DNA of 49,909 nucleotides from Candidatus Hodarchaeota archaeon (GCA_016839785.1 JAEOTQ010000166.1:1-49909); one strand, 5' to 3'; counted from the stretch's first letter, positions 32,608-42,362 are shown. Notes: generated by a model not told the origin, from the sequence alone. Translations and numbers: made by a program.

Positions 32608-33694
32608 CTGATTCTTTTCTGACTCCCTCTGAAGGTTGTGCGATGTAACTTTGACCAAATTTGGATAATTCTGTATGTAACCTGCTTGCGTCATCATAAG
32701 AATTAGTTAACGCAAACATGCACCCGCCAAATCCAGCACCTGTGATTTTTGCTCCCAATGCTCCAGTTTGTTTAGCAATTTCACACATCCGATCAATTTT
32801 TGGATGTGAAACTCGAATATCATCACGTAAAAACCTATGTTGCTCATCAAGCAATGTCCCTATCAACGATAAATCAATATTTGACGATCTTAGTTCCTTA
32901 AATGCTAGCTTTGCGTTGTCTCTTACTCCAACAATCGCTTGTATTAACTTTGTTTGTTTACTTGTTAATTTTTTGGCTGTTGAAGTATTTATTTGAAAAA
33001 TTGATAGATTAGGACTTTTTAAAATCTCTAGAAGACTGAAAATTTCCTTCTGAACTTGTTTTAAAGGAATATCCGCTCGTCGTGGAACTTCAGAATCTCC
33101 AATCACAAAATAAGAATCCTTTGGCAATTTTAGTGGTGTTTTAATGTAAGGGTCATTTGTAGTCATATGGAAGATTCCACCATATGTTACACTTGTTTGA
33201 TCCATTCTACCACACGAAACTCCAAGAATATCGTGTTCTACTTTGTAAGCAACATCTGCAATATAATCTAGTGTAAAATTACTTCCCAGAATAGTATTCG
33301 CTAATAACAGAACCGTAGAAACTATCAACGCGGCCGATGATGAAAGTCCTGATTTCATTGGAATGTCACTACGAATTTTAAGCTTACTAGGTAACGTTTT
33401 TCCAGATATTGAGCCTTTATAGTATTTGAATACAGCTTTGATGTAGTCATATGGAGATCCAGTAAGTTTGTGAATGTTTTGATATTCTACCTTCTCAATA
33501 AGGGAAAAAGCTTCACTGCATAGTTTTATGTGTGTTTTTTGTGATTCAACCTTATAATGGAGAAATAATCTTCGATTTATTGCCATAGGAATGACTGGAA
33601 GCCCTAAGTAATCTTGATGCTCTCCAAATAGGCAAATTCTTCCTGGACTACTAATTATACCTTCTCTATCAACTGATTCAGTAATATTCGTCAT
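32588..33694 (-). CDS. GHMP kinase, galactokinase family
   Basis: The 368-residue protein has the three GHMP motifs. The N-terminal galactokinase signature is SPGRICLFGEHQDYLG (16-31). The ATP-binding PMKSGLSSSAALIVS is near 111-125. The C-terminal ITGAGFGGCMFAL is near 320-332. CGRMDQ near 160 holds the catalytic Asp of galactokinases. It likely phosphorylates galactose or a related sugar at C1; other archaeal members act on glucuronate, N-acetylgalactosamine or mevalonate-like substrates, so the sugar is not certain. ATG start with AAGGG upstream. No other galactose genes are adjacent. Confidence 0.87.
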   Translation of the reverse strand: MTNITESVDREGIISSPGRICLFGEHQDYLGLPVIPMAINRRLFLHYKVESQKTHIKLCSEAFSLIEKVEYQNIHKLTGSPYDYIKAVFKYYKGSISGKTLPSKLKIRSDIPMKSGLSSSAALIVSTVLLLANTILGSNFTLDYIADVAYKVEHDILGVSCGRMDQTSVTYGGIFHMTTNDPYIKTPLKLPKDSYFVIGDSEVPRRADIPLKQVQKEIFSLLEILKSPNLSIFQINTSTAKKLTSKQTKLIQAIVGVRDNAKLAFKELRSSNIDLSLIGTLLDEQHRFLRDDIRVSHPKIDRMCEIAKQTGALGAKITGAGFGGCMFALTNSYDDASRLHTELSKFGQSYIAQPSEGVRKESANSSSV

Positions 33695-33891
33695 TCTTCT
33701 GCCCTTTTTATTCTTTCAAACACGTCACTTAGCCAATTTTTTTGATAGGGAGAATCTCATAATCTATACCAAAGATTTCTATTATTCGGATATACCTTTT
33801 TAGAAATAATCCCAGTTAAACATAATTATACTTTGATTCTTGGGTGATCTAATAGTTTTTAATCTATCCCTAAGAATTTGTTCTTGAGACA

Positions 33892-34236
33892 ATGGCATTA
33901 GCAAAATCTTATCAAAATTCCCCTCCTCCCTTGTTAGAGGATACTGTTATTAAAGTGAATTTAGATTCACTAATACTAGCGATGTTCACGGCCTTTAATG
34001 TCCAAATTTCAGATAAAGATTTAATATTGAATATCGCTAATCTATTTTCTGAATTGAATTTAGTTATTCCTGAAAATCTGAATTCAGAGATTCGATCCAT
34101 GTTGAAAATTCTAACTTTAAACAATTTTCTGATTGCTAAGGAAGGAGAATTTTCGATTTCAGAGTTGGGAAGAGATCATGGACTGAAAGCATTGCTGAAT
34201 TTTCGTGAATCTGCTCCTGAATTCTTCAGAAATTGA
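33892..34236 (+). CDS. Small protein of unknown function, possibly winged-helix
   Basis: I do not recognise this 114-residue protein. The central part alternates helices (ILNIANLFSELNLVIPENL), and the segment from 68 to 95 (RSMLKILTLNNFLIAKEGEF then ISELGRDHG) is compatible with a winged helix. It lies 100 bases upstream of the PCNA gene on the same strand, ahead of the clamp-loader genes, so it may be part of that replication cluster. That link is positional only. Confidence 0.55.
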   Translation: MALAKSYQNSPPPLLEDTVIKVNLDSLILAMFTAFNVQISDKDLILNIANLFSELNLVIPENLNSEIRSMLKILTLNNFLIAKEGEFSISELGRDHGLKALLNFRESAPEFFRN

Positions 34237-34335
34237 ATCATCTTCTTTGTGAGAGAATTAAACAATTTAAGCTAGTCACCACTAAATTCATAAAACCAAA
34301 CTCAGACAATCGATTATAGATCTGATCTTTGATAA

Positions 34336-35199
34336 GTGATGAAGATGACTCTTGAAATTAAGGTAGATGATTTAGATTTATTTACGAAAGTTCTTAATGC
34401 GACAGCTACAGTATTAGAGGACGAAGGAACGTTTGTTGTAAATCCAAAAGACGGAATGACACTTAGAAATATGGATAAACCAAGATTTGCAATGGTTGAT
34501 CTCAAAATTAAGCCTGAATACTTTCATGGCGATTTCAAATGTGATAAGGAATACAAAATTTCAATCCAAATGCAAGATTTGAAGAAAATATTGCAGAGAG
34601 GCGGAAAAGAAGATAGTTTAACCATTACTCTCAATGAAGAAAAAAATCTTTTGAATTTTACTTATGAAGGGCGAGTTAAACGACAATTCATCTTACCACT
34701 CTCAGAACCCGAGGAAAGTACCCTACCTGATCCTAATGCACTAAAATATGATATTAAAGCAGTTTTATTCAGTGGTTCATTGACAGATTTCATTAAAGAT
34801 GCTTCAATTATCGGTGGAAGTATTAACTTATATGCAGAATCAAATAAAATGGTATTCAGTAGTTCACAGGACAACAGGGAAGTTAAAATTGAGATTGATG
34901 CCCGGTCAGAAAATTCAGCTGCAAAATTGATTGAAGCTGAGGGTACCCACGAAGCGCTATACTCAATTGATTCATTTAAAAATCTTATCTTAGTTGATCA
35001 AGCTTTCTCGGAAGTTCAATTAACTTTCACTTCAGTAAGACCTCTTCATTTGCTATATACTGATGCTCGCGGTATTGAACTTGGATATCTTCTAGCTCCA
35101 ATGCAACCTGATATCGACGATGAGCTTGAAGGTTCAACATCCGAGGATGATTATGACGACGACGAATATGATGATGAATACGATGATGAAGAAGATTAA
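34336..35199 (+). CDS. pcn: DNA polymerase sliding clamp (PCNA) with acidic C-terminal tail
   Basis: PCNA forms a trimeric ring that tethers polymerases and other enzymes to DNA. The 287-residue protein has the two-domain clamp fold: an N-terminal LEIKVDDLDLFTKVLNATA, MTLRNMDKPRFAMVDLKI in domain one, the interdomain linker around EPEESTLPDPN, and the C-terminal LHLLYTDARGIELGYLLAPM. Archaeal clamps normally end soon after LAP. Here about 27 more residues follow, nearly all Asp, Glu and Tyr (from EDDYDDDEYDDEY), encoded by tandem GAT/GAA/TAT codons. The start may be GTG 34336, ATG 34339 or ATG 34345. The clamp-loader genes follow directly. Confidence 0.95.
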   Translation: MMKMTLEIKVDDLDLFTKVLNATATVLEDEGTFVVNPKDGMTLRNMDKPRFAMVDLKIKPEYFHGDFKCDKEYKISIQMQDLKKILQRGGKEDSLTITLNEEKNLLNFTYEGRVKRQFILPLSEPEESTLPDPNALKYDIKAVLFSGSLTDFIKDASIIGGSINLYAESNKMVFSSSQDNREVKIEIDARSENSAAKLIEAEGTHEALYSIDSFKNLILVDQAFSEVQLTFTSVRPLHLLYTDARGIELGYLLAPMQPDIDDELEGSTSEDDYDDDEYDDEYDDEED

Positions 35200-35257
35200 T
35201 CAGACAATTCCTACTTCTTCTCAATTTTTCAATATTTCCTTGTGCTTGTGATCAATA

Positions 35258-36238
35258 TTGGTTCCCACAGAACGAATGTGGACTGAATTTTTCCGTCCCA
35301 GAACTTTAGATGAGGTTGTTGGACAACAAGAAATTGTTGACAGATTAAAACAGCTCGTAACCAGGGCTGATTTTCCTCATATGCTATTCTCTGGTCCTCC
35401 AGGAGTAGGAAAGACTACATCGGCAGAGGCCGTAATACATGAAATTTTTCCTATCGCACAGCGTGCAGCAAATGTAAAACGTCTTAATGCGTCTGATGAT
35501 CGTGGGATTAATGTTGTTCGGGAGGATATAAAGAATTTTGCTCGTGTATTGCCATCAGGAGGAGCTAAATTCAAGCTTATCATTCTTGATGAAGCTGACC
35601 AAATGACCAGTGAAGCTCAACATGCTCTACGGCGTACAATGGAAACCTATAATGAGATATCACGATTTATCCTAATATGTAATTATAGTTCAAAGATTAT
35701 ATCTCCTATCCAATCCAGATGTGCAATATTCCGATTTAAAGGATTACATAAGGATGAAGTAATTTCTAGACTGAAGTTTATTGCTTCAAACAAAAAATTA
35801 AATATTGATAAAAAAGGGCTAGAAGCTCTATTTGAGAGCTCAGAGGGGGATATGAGACAAGCGATAAATGCATTACAGGCTGCGGCATCTTTAACAACGG
35901 ATGTTACAGATAAAGTTGTTTACCAGGTACAAGGTTATGTCAAACCAGCTGAATTATCTGATATAATCTTTAATTGTATCGGCCCCGAGCCTAACTTTAG
36001 TGTTGCGCGGAAAAAGGTGGTTAATCTAATGGAGGGTTGTGGACTTTCAGGACAGGATCTAGTAAAGCAGTTCAACAGCCAACTGAGTACGCTTCCAGAG
36101 AAAGATCTTCCAGGAACTCTTCGGTATGAAGCACTAGCAATGCTATCAGAGGTTGATTATCGTCTAGCTTCTGGTTGTAATCCTTTAGTGCAATTTGATG
36201 CATTCCTTGCTAAATTAATAGCAAAATCTCAAAGCTGA
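35258..36238 (+). CDS. rfcS: Replication factor C small subunit
   Basis: The clamp-loader small subunit hydrolyses ATP to open and load PCNA. The 326 residues hold the RFC box WTEFFRPRTLDEVVGQ near the N-terminus, Walker A GPPGVGKT (46-53), Walker B LDEAD (110-114), the SRC arginine finger (153-155) and the C-terminal collar domain. Start is TTG 35258 or ATG 35276 just before WTEFF. No intein is present. Its TGA stop overlaps the Shine-Dalgarno of the rfcL gene, so the two are translationally coupled. Confidence 0.96.
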   Translation: MVPTERMWTEFFRPRTLDEVVGQQEIVDRLKQLVTRADFPHMLFSGPPGVGKTTSAEAVIHEIFPIAQRAANVKRLNASDDRGINVVREDIKNFARVLPSGGAKFKLIILDEADQMTSEAQHALRRTMETYNEISRFILICNYSSKIISPIQSRCAIFRFKGLHKDEVISRLKFIASNKKLNIDKKGLEALFESSEGDMRQAINALQAAASLTTDVTDKVVYQVQGYVKPAELSDIIFNCIGPEPNFSVARKKVVNLMEGCGLSGQDLVKQFNSQLSTLPEKDLPGTLRYEALAMLSEVDYRLASGCNPLVQFDAFLAKLIAKSQS

Positions 36239-36248
36239 GGTAATACTA

Positions 36249-37877
36249 TTGGTATCTTGGACGCACAAATATGCGCCCCAAACTAGATCCGAGGTTGTTG
36301 GTAATACCACTAGCGTTAATTCAATTATTGGATATTTAAACCGTTTTAGAAATTTAAAATTAAGAACCAAAAAATCTAAAAATGCGTTGCTACTTTTTGG
36401 TCCCCCAGGAATAGGGAAAACGAGTTCGGTACTTGCTATCGCTCAATCTCTAAATTTTGATGTTGTAATTGTAAATGCCAGTGACAAACGAAACAAAGCT
36501 TCTCTTCAAACGGTGAGAAATGCATCTCTCTTTAGTTCATTAGAAGAAAGCTTAAATGACAAAGTCATTGGGCAAATTCTGTTGATTGATGAAGTGGACG
36601 GCTTAAGCGGAAGCGCTGATCGGGGGGGGATTAGAGAAATTATCGATATAATAAAATCGACAAGAGTACCGATAATACTGACTGCAAATGAAATTTCGAA
36701 TCAAAAATTCAAAACATTACGTACTTATTGCGAATTGAGCAGGTTTGATTCTCCTGAAGACAATGAGATCCTAAGAATTCTTAAAAGAATATCAGCTGCA
36801 GAATCTATCACAGTTTCTGACGAAGTTCTTCTTCTCCTTATTGAAAATAGCAATCATGATATTCGTGGCTCAATAAACTCATTACAAACACTCTCGATTG
36901 GAAGACAAACTATTAATGAAGAGGATCTATCAATTCTATCGTATCGAGACCAATCAGTCGAAATCCGTGAATTTCTCAGAAGCATTTTTATTGAACGAGA
37001 TGGGGAAAAAGCTTATCGACAGACACGTTTGCTTGCAGATGTTGATCATAATAAATTATTACTGATCTTAAGGGATGTTACTGCAAGAATAATAGGACAA
37101 GATGATTTCCAAAAATTATCAGAGGTATATTCACTATTAGCTCAAGCAGATCTAGCATTAACACGTGCTTCCCGTCAAAGAATTTGGTCTCAGTTGTATT
37201 ATTTTTATTTTCATGTAACCAAAGGATTAACGGCTCTCATCCCTTCAGTTGATTATTTACCTCCGTTCCAAGATTGGCAGTTACAAGTACCTCAATTCTG
37301 GATCACATTATCCAGACAAAGAAGAGGGAAAAACATTGCATTAAAAGTAGGTAAATCATGTTTGGTGTCAGCAAATGTAGCAATTCGTGATTTCTTTCCG
37401 TATCTCAGAATTATATTTAATAATGATCCTGAGATGGCTGCTGAGTTGGCGCTCGAATTTAAATTGTTTGATATCGAACCAGGTAAACGAAAAACAAAAA
37501 TTGTTTGGAACAAAGAAATAGATTATTTTGCTAAGGATATTGTAATAAAAAAGAAAATTAAGAGCCTTATTCAAACAAAATTTCCTCTGATTGAAAAAAT
37601 CCAAAAGCAAGATATAGATGAGGCTGTTCTGTTAGAAGCTCAGGAACAGCAAGTAGCATTAAAGAAGGCCTATAAGCTTAAAGTCGCTTCCTCTAGAAAG
37701 AATCAAAAAGAACCTAAGAATATATCGAAATCCTCTAGTAAGCAAAGAAAGAAAACTTCCTCCTCTAAATTGCCAGCTAAGAAAGTAGTGTCCGTAGATA
37801 AGGTGAAAGTTTATAAATCGAAGAAGAAAGAGAAAAAATCTAAAAAGACAACAAAAACGCTTGCGGAGTATTTTTAG
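36249..37877 (+). CDS. rfcL: Replication factor C large subunit
   Basis: The large clamp-loader subunit completes the RFC complex with RfcS. The 542 residues have an RFC-L type N-terminus WTHKYAPQTRSEVVG, Walker A GPPGIGKT (51-58), LIDEVDGLSG (112-121) and a helical collar. The last 60 residues are Lys/Ser-rich, probably disordered, and end in TKTLAEYF, a PCNA-interacting (PIP-box-like) motif expected at this position. TTG start with GAGGTAA six bases upstream, coupled to rfcS. Confidence 0.95.
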   Translation: MVSWTHKYAPQTRSEVVGNTTSVNSIIGYLNRFRNLKLRTKKSKNALLLFGPPGIGKTSSVLAIAQSLNFDVVIVNASDKRNKASLQTVRNASLFSSLEESLNDKVIGQILLIDEVDGLSGSADRGGIREIIDIIKSTRVPIILTANEISNQKFKTLRTYCELSRFDSPEDNEILRILKRISAAESITVSDEVLLLLIENSNHDIRGSINSLQTLSIGRQTINEEDLSILSYRDQSVEIREFLRSIFIERDGEKAYRQTRLLADVDHNKLLLILRDVTARIIGQDDFQKLSEVYSLLAQADLALTRASRQRIWSQLYYFYFHVTKGLTALIPSVDYLPPFQDWQLQVPQFWITLSRQRRGKNIALKVGKSCLVSANVAIRDFFPYLRIIFNNDPEMAAELALEFKLFDIEPGKRKTKIVWNKEIDYFAKDIVIKKKIKSLIQTKFPLIEKIQKQDIDEAVLLEAQEQQVALKKAYKLKVASSRKNQKEPKNISKSSSKQRKKTSSSKLPAKKVVSVDKVKVYKSKKKEKKSKKTTKTLAEYF

Positions 37878-37898
37878 AGTAATAATTTGAATCATAAA

Positions 37899-39788
37899 TT
37901 AATATTGTTCCAACTGATACTGGGCTTTAGAGTGCATAAAGCTAATTTCTAAATCTTTCGCTTCCTGGGCAATCTGACGGATCATATTTAGTCCATTCAC
38001 TTGGAAACCTTGTTTTATTCTTAGATTCGCTTTTAAAAATTGAGCATCAAGTAATAATCCAAGACTCCCACTTGTCGAAGCTTTCTCATCTGCAAATGAA
38101 AGATGTCGTTCTGCAAGTTTTAAATTCCCTTTTTCAATCTCAAGGTAACCTAAGCTTAAATGTGCAGTAATATAATTTTTTAAGTTAACTAAGTCCGTAC
38201 TAATTACATCTAAGGAATTAAGGAACCATTTGGATGCTTCTGTAAAGTCTTCCATTAATAAATAGGTATTTCCTTTGGTTAAATAGATGAGAGACAATCC
38301 AGTAATGGAATTCCATTGATTTAATTGTTCTTCTGCCTGTTCTAAAAGTTTCAAGGCAGCATCTTCATGAGAATGAAGTGTTAGAAGTTCAGCTAGGAGT
38401 GAAACGTTTTTGGGATTCGTTCTATTCTTTTCTTGAAATAATGGTTGCAGTACATTGATACCATCTTTAAAATTCATTTGGTTTCGATAAAAAATTGCCT
38501 GAGAGCGTAAGAAACGGGTGAACACAGGTGAAGTAGTTTTGAGAGAAACGAGTTTTTCCCTCCCGCTTTCAAAAATTCTCCGTGCAGTCTCAAAATCGCC
38601 TCTCGCCACGGCAATATCACCACGAGTATGGGCAATATCGAGCTGTAAGGGATTTCTTATTTCACTTGATAGATCTAAATGATTAAGAGTTCGCTCTGCA
38701 TAATTTAAGTGTTCTATGGCTTTTGCCCATGAATTTAAGCCTTTTAGTATCTTCGCATAATTTAGGTTTGCCTGTAAAAAATAAGTTATTTTGAGGTCGT
38801 CATCTGTTGATCTCACTGCTGAATTCAAGAAGTGGAGTGCCCATTCCTGAGCCTCAATAAATCGGTGTAAATTATAGAAGAAATTACTAAGTTTTTCTTC
38901 GGTAAACATTATCGATAGTTCATTCTTTTGGATTGTATGTATATATAATTTCATAGAAAGCATATCTAGAGTTTTTTTGTACAACCCGATTCTCCAAAAT
39001 CCCCCAGCCATTTCATCCAGACTATCTCCGATACTAGATTTATCATCTAGGATCTCAATGATTTTTTCCGCACGTTGAAAGAGGTAAAGTCCTTTCGAGA
39101 TAGTAGTGCGGTTCAGAATTTGAAGACAACCAGCTAGGACTGCAAATGATATAGCTGTAGGATTTCCCTCCAATGCTTGTATATTTTTTAATGCTAGTTC
39201 AAATAGAACGTTTGTTTCTTTAAAGCGTCCAGCTTCATACAGTTTAATCGCTTTCTCGACATAACTTGACGATTCGTGATAGATCGAGGAGGGGGATCGA
39301 AGAAGTGTTACAGAGCTTCTAACGATGTTGATTAAATTTCTCTGAACATTAAACCTATCGATCAGCTCCAAATCTATTTCTTCGGTCAAGCGACTATCTC
39401 TGAAGTCCAAAATGCTTTCAGCTGTCGTGAAGAATTTGTTATCTTCTATAGCATTCCACAGAATTTTCGCTGTTTGAACTTCGGCTTCCCATGGTTCACT
39501 CCCTGTTGCACGTGTCTCTTCATACACTTTCTTAAAAATATCCATGAAATCCTGCTGCCATAAGAATTCAATTTGACGAGATTTATTATACAAAGCCATC
39601 TTGTCTGTGACAATCTGTGAAAAGAGTTTTCCACTTAATAGAAAGTACGAGTCTTTATTAGTAATACCTCGAAGACTTTTTATAATTTCTTCTTCCCTTT
39701 GCTTAGTATTTAAATTTTCAATATCTCCAAAAGCAATACTTTGAAGATATTTATTAATAATGGATAGCTGGGACTGGGAGGCGTTCAC
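37899..39788 (-). CDS. TPR-repeat protein
   Basis: The 629-residue protein is a long TPR-type solenoid. Recurring motifs include ALKNIQALEGNPTAISFAVL near 205, ISEMAG-like helices around 255, LNYAKILKGLNSWAKAIEHL near 345, TRGDIAVARGDFETARRIF near 385, LTKGNTYLLMEDFTEASKWF near 510 and LSLGYLEIEKGNLKLAERHL near 545. The first 150 residues are helical but without clear repeats. No catalytic or membrane segment is seen. The start is GTG 39788. It resembles the TPR protein at 600-2672 in size and makeup. It converges on rfcL. Confidence 0.8.
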   Translation of the reverse strand: MNASQSQLSIINKYLQSIAFGDIENLNTKQREEEIIKSLRGITNKDSYFLLSGKLFSQIVTDKMALYNKSRQIEFLWQQDFMDIFKKVYEETRATGSEPWEAEVQTAKILWNAIEDNKFFTTAESILDFRDSRLTEEIDLELIDRFNVQRNLINIVRSSVTLLRSPSSIYHESSSYVEKAIKLYEAGRFKETNVLFELALKNIQALEGNPTAISFAVLAGCLQILNRTTISKGLYLFQRAEKIIEILDDKSSIGDSLDEMAGGFWRIGLYKKTLDMLSMKLYIHTIQKNELSIMFTEEKLSNFFYNLHRFIEAQEWALHFLNSAVRSTDDDLKITYFLQANLNYAKILKGLNSWAKAIEHLNYAERTLNHLDLSSEIRNPLQLDIAHTRGDIAVARGDFETARRIFESGREKLVSLKTTSPVFTRFLRSQAIFYRNQMNFKDGINVLQPLFQEKNRTNPKNVSLLAELLTLHSHEDAALKLLEQAEEQLNQWNSITGLSLIYLTKGNTYLLMEDFTEASKWFLNSLDVISTDLVNLKNYITAHLSLGYLEIEKGNLKLAERHLSFADEKASTSGSLGLLLDAQFLKANLRIKQGFQVNGLNMIRQIAQEAKDLEISFMHSKAQYQLEQY

Positions 39789-39851
39789 AAAAATATAATA
39801 GAATAATACTAATAAAAGACTGACGAAAAGAGTCTGAGTTTTATTTTAAGA

Positions 39852-40955
39852 ATGAGCTGGTTACATATGAATCAAAAGCTTTTAAGGGTTGAAAAACTGC
39901 AACACGAGATGCGAAGTTCTAATATTGATATAATTATTGTACCTCTCGGTATTAATTTTAAATGGCTGTATAATATTAAAGAGGAACCATCTGAAAGACT
40001 TCTAATCAGTATTATTGGGTCTGAGGATCCGCCAAAATTTCTTGTTCCTGCTTTTGAATCAAATCGTATCAAAAAGGTTACTGGCATTTCAGAAGTGACA
40101 GGATGGGAAGAAACTGAGGATCCTTTCGCAATATTAGCAAAGGATATAATTCCCATGAAAGTAAAAACGATTGGTATTGAGCCCAAATTGTGGTTCTCAG
40201 TTTATCAATCGATCTCCAAATTTTTACCGGAAAAGGAGTTCGTTAATGCGGAAAAAATATTCAATTCACTGAGAATGATTAAAGATGATTTCGAAATTGA
40301 TAGAATGCAGCAAGCTTACAAAAAATCGAGCAATGCAATTATTAAAACTCTCTATGATCTTGAACAGGGATTAACCGAATCAGAAGTCCAAGGTATTCTC
40401 AAAAACCGTTTACTCTGGGGACCTAATGAGTCATGTTTCAATCTAGTGCAATTTGGTGATAATTCTGCTTTGCCTCATTACCATGGGGGTGATAGACGAT
40501 TGAAAAAGAATGATGTAATACTGATTGATGCAGGTGGTACCACCGATAATTATTGGGGAGATATAACAATCACTTCAGTTTTTGGGAAGGCAACTAGTAA
40601 ATTTAAAGAGGTTTTTGAGGTTGTAAATAAGGCCAACGTTCGTGGGAAAGAATTAGCCAGTCAAGGTCAGACCCCACATGATATTGATGTAGGAACGCGT
40701 AATATAATCTCCCAAGAAGGATATGGAGAATTTTTTACACATCGAACTGGTCATGGAATAGGATTAGAAGTTCATGAGCATCCTTATATTCTAGAGGGTA
40801 ATAAAGCTCCTTTAAAAACTGGTAATTGCTTTACTATTGAACCAGGTATATATCTTCCTGGAAAATTTGGTATTAGAATTGAGGATAATGTTATTAAACT
40901 GGATGATGGTATTTCTGCAAGTGAAATACCACGCCTTGAGCTTCTGGAGGTATGA
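39852..40955 (+). CDS. M24-family aminopeptidase (Xaa-Pro dipeptidase/aminopeptidase)
   Basis: This dinuclear metallopeptidase cleaves X-Pro bonds or related N-terminal residues. The 367-residue protein has an N-terminal creatinase-like domain (1-140) and the pita-bread catalytic domain with all five metal ligands: Asp226 (LIDAGGT), Asp237 (GDITIT), His301 (RTGHGIGLEVHE), Glu330 (FTIEPGIY) and Glu344 (IRIEDNV). The ATG start is at 39852, although a second ATG lies at codon 6. Exact specificity (dipeptidase or aminopeptidase) cannot be read from the sequence. Confidence 0.92.
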   Translation: MSWLHMNQKLLRVEKLQHEMRSSNIDIIIVPLGINFKWLYNIKEEPSERLLISIIGSEDPPKFLVPAFESNRIKKVTGISEVTGWEETEDPFAILAKDIIPMKVKTIGIEPKLWFSVYQSISKFLPEKEFVNAEKIFNSLRMIKDDFEIDRMQQAYKKSSNAIIKTLYDLEQGLTESEVQGILKNRLLWGPNESCFNLVQFGDNSALPHYHGGDRRLKKNDVILIDAGGTTDNYWGDITITSVFGKATSKFKEVFEVVNKANVRGKELASQGQTPHDIDVGTRNIISQEGYGEFFTHRTGHGIGLEVHEHPYILEGNKAPLKTGNCFTIEPGIYLPGKFGIRIEDNVIKLDDGISASEIPRLELLEV

Positions 40956-40989
40956 GTAGACTGAAGTGATGCTTTATTTGTGTACCAAA

Positions 40990-40998
40990 ATATATAAA
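40990..40998 (+). promoter_or_regulatory. TATA box for the AbrB-PhoU gene
   Basis: The sequence atatataaa lies about 53 bases upstream of the ATG at 41051. Transcription would start near 41020 and leave a leader of about 30 bases with TTAGGAGAC as ribosome site. Motif match only. Confidence 0.5.
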
Positions 40999-41050
40999 AC
41001 AAATTACTAAAAGGAAAATATTAGAATCAACTTAGGAGACTCTTTAGAGG

Positions 41051-42064
41051 ATGGAAATTCGTAAAATCCAAGTTACTGGAGCAGGGGACACTAGGATTAT
41101 CTCTTTACCAAAAGATTGGGCAGCTCGTCATCATCTCGATAAGGGATCCAATGTTGTCATTAAAGAAATGTCCTCTGGTGAATTGTTGATTTATCCCACG
41201 GAAATTCCTGTTGAGAAAAGAACTACTAGGATTCAAGAATCAACACATGTTAGTCGTGATGTATTAGCCGCTTATCTGTTGGGAAGCGATGTTATAATAA
41301 TAGAATCAGAAAAAGATACTCCACTTATGAAGAAAAGTGTAATTAGAGATCTTAGTCGACAACTTGTGGGACTAGAAATCCTCGGGGAGACTCAAGAAAG
41401 CATAGAACTGCATTTTCTGATTGATTCAAGTTCACTTCCAAATCCGCGCGAATACGTTCATCGATGCTTTTCGATAGCAAACCAAATGCAAAGTGATGCA
41501 ATCTCAGCATTCATAAATGGTGACATAACCCTTGCAGAAGAAGTTATCGAACGGGATGTTGAAGTTAATCGTTTATACTTTCTTATTGTGAGAATGCTAA
41601 AGATAATGGTTAATGATAAACGAGAAATTTCCAATATAAAACCAACAACCTGTTTAGATTGGCGTATGGTAGCTGCTTATGGTGAGAATTTAGGAGATGC
41701 TTCAGTTGACTTCGCTACAACTGTAAAAAAGAATCAAGACATGAAAGGGACACTTACTAAGTCAACATTAAATAAGATCCAGCATCTAAGCAACTTGATA
41801 ACCACGGCGTTGACAGAAAGTTTGGATTCATTCTTTGCGGGCGATGTCCTATCTGCAGAAGAATTAAAGTCTAGAATCGATAATCAGTTAAAAAACATTC
41901 ACAAAGAAATTCAGGAAGACATCTCTAAGCATGATAAAGAAGTTGTGTCGAAATTAACATCACTTATTAGTTTTTTGGCTCAATTACGTGAAGTGGCTAT
42001 AGATATTGGCGATTTAGTAATCGCAAATGACTCATCGTTGAATGGGCATTATCTTAGAGATTAA
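41051..42064 (+). CDS. AbrB-domain and PhoU-domain protein
   Basis: The 337-residue protein joins an N-terminal AbrB/SpoVT-type swapped-hairpin DNA-binding domain (residues 1-50: IRKIQVTGAGDTRIISLPKD then HLDKGSNVVIKE) to two PhoU-like helical bundles (about 110-330). The AbrB-PhoU combination is common in archaea and is often annotated as a phosphate-uptake regulator. No pst phosphate transporter genes are nearby. It is most likely a transcriptional regulator linked to phosphate or nucleotide state, by family analogy. Confidence 0.88.
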   Translation: MEIRKIQVTGAGDTRIISLPKDWAARHHLDKGSNVVIKEMSSGELLIYPTEIPVEKRTTRIQESTHVSRDVLAAYLLGSDVIIIESEKDTPLMKKSVIRDLSRQLVGLEILGETQESIELHFLIDSSSLPNPREYVHRCFSIANQMQSDAISAFINGDITLAEEVIERDVEVNRLYFLIVRMLKIMVNDKREISNIKPTTCLDWRMVAAYGENLGDASVDFATTVKKNQDMKGTLTKSTLNKIQHLSNLITTALTESLDSFFAGDVLSAEELKSRIDNQLKNIHKEIQEDISKHDKEVVSKLTSLISFLAQLREVAIDIGDLVIANDSSLNGHYLRD

Positions 42065-42084
42065 CGGATTCAGTAACGAAATGC

Positions 42085-42095
42085 TAATATAAAAA
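42085..42095 (+). promoter_or_regulatory. TATA-like element before nfu
   Basis: The sequence taatataaaaa ends 37 bases before the nfu ATG. AAGGAAAG at 42117-42124 serves as ribosome site. A separate promoter for nfu in the 67-base gap after the PhoU gene is plausible. Confidence 0.4.
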
Positions 42096-42131
42096 ACTAC
42101 AGGACTATCCCTCAGTAAGGAAAGATAATCT

Positions 42132-42362
42132 ATGTCCATTAAAGATCAAATCGTAAGTAATTTGGAACAGATAAGACCAGCTCTGCAACGAGATGGTGGC
42201 GATGTCGAATATGTTGATTATGACGTTGATAGCGGTATTCTTAAAGTGAGATTAATGGGTACCTGCCGAGGTTGTCCCTATTCACAAATGACACTTTCAA
42301 ATGGAATCAAAACGAGACTTCAACAGAATTTTCCTGACCTTAAAGACGTTGTTTCCGTCTAG
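42132..42362 (+). CDS. nfu: NifU-like Fe-S scaffold protein (Nfu domain)
   Basis: The 76-residue protein is a single NifU C-terminal domain: IRPALQRDGGDVEYVDY (14-30) and the cluster-binding CRGCP with Cys45 and Cys48. Two protomers hold a [4Fe-4S] cluster for transfer to target proteins. Archaea often have such stand-alone Nfu proteins. ATG with a good Shine-Dalgarno. No Suf or Isc genes are adjacent. Targets could include the Fe-S oxidoreductases of this organism, by inference. Confidence 0.94.
   Translation: MSIKDQIVSNLEQIRPALQRDGGDVEYVDYDVDSGILKVRLMGTCRGCPYSQMTLSNGIKTRLQQNFPDLKDVVSV

Noticed and set aside
35027..35224. Minus-strand frame opposite the PCNA acidic tail, rich in His and Arg
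   Set aside because: It is the antisense of a GAT/GAA/TAT-rich coding tract, which automatically gives His/Arg-rich translations.
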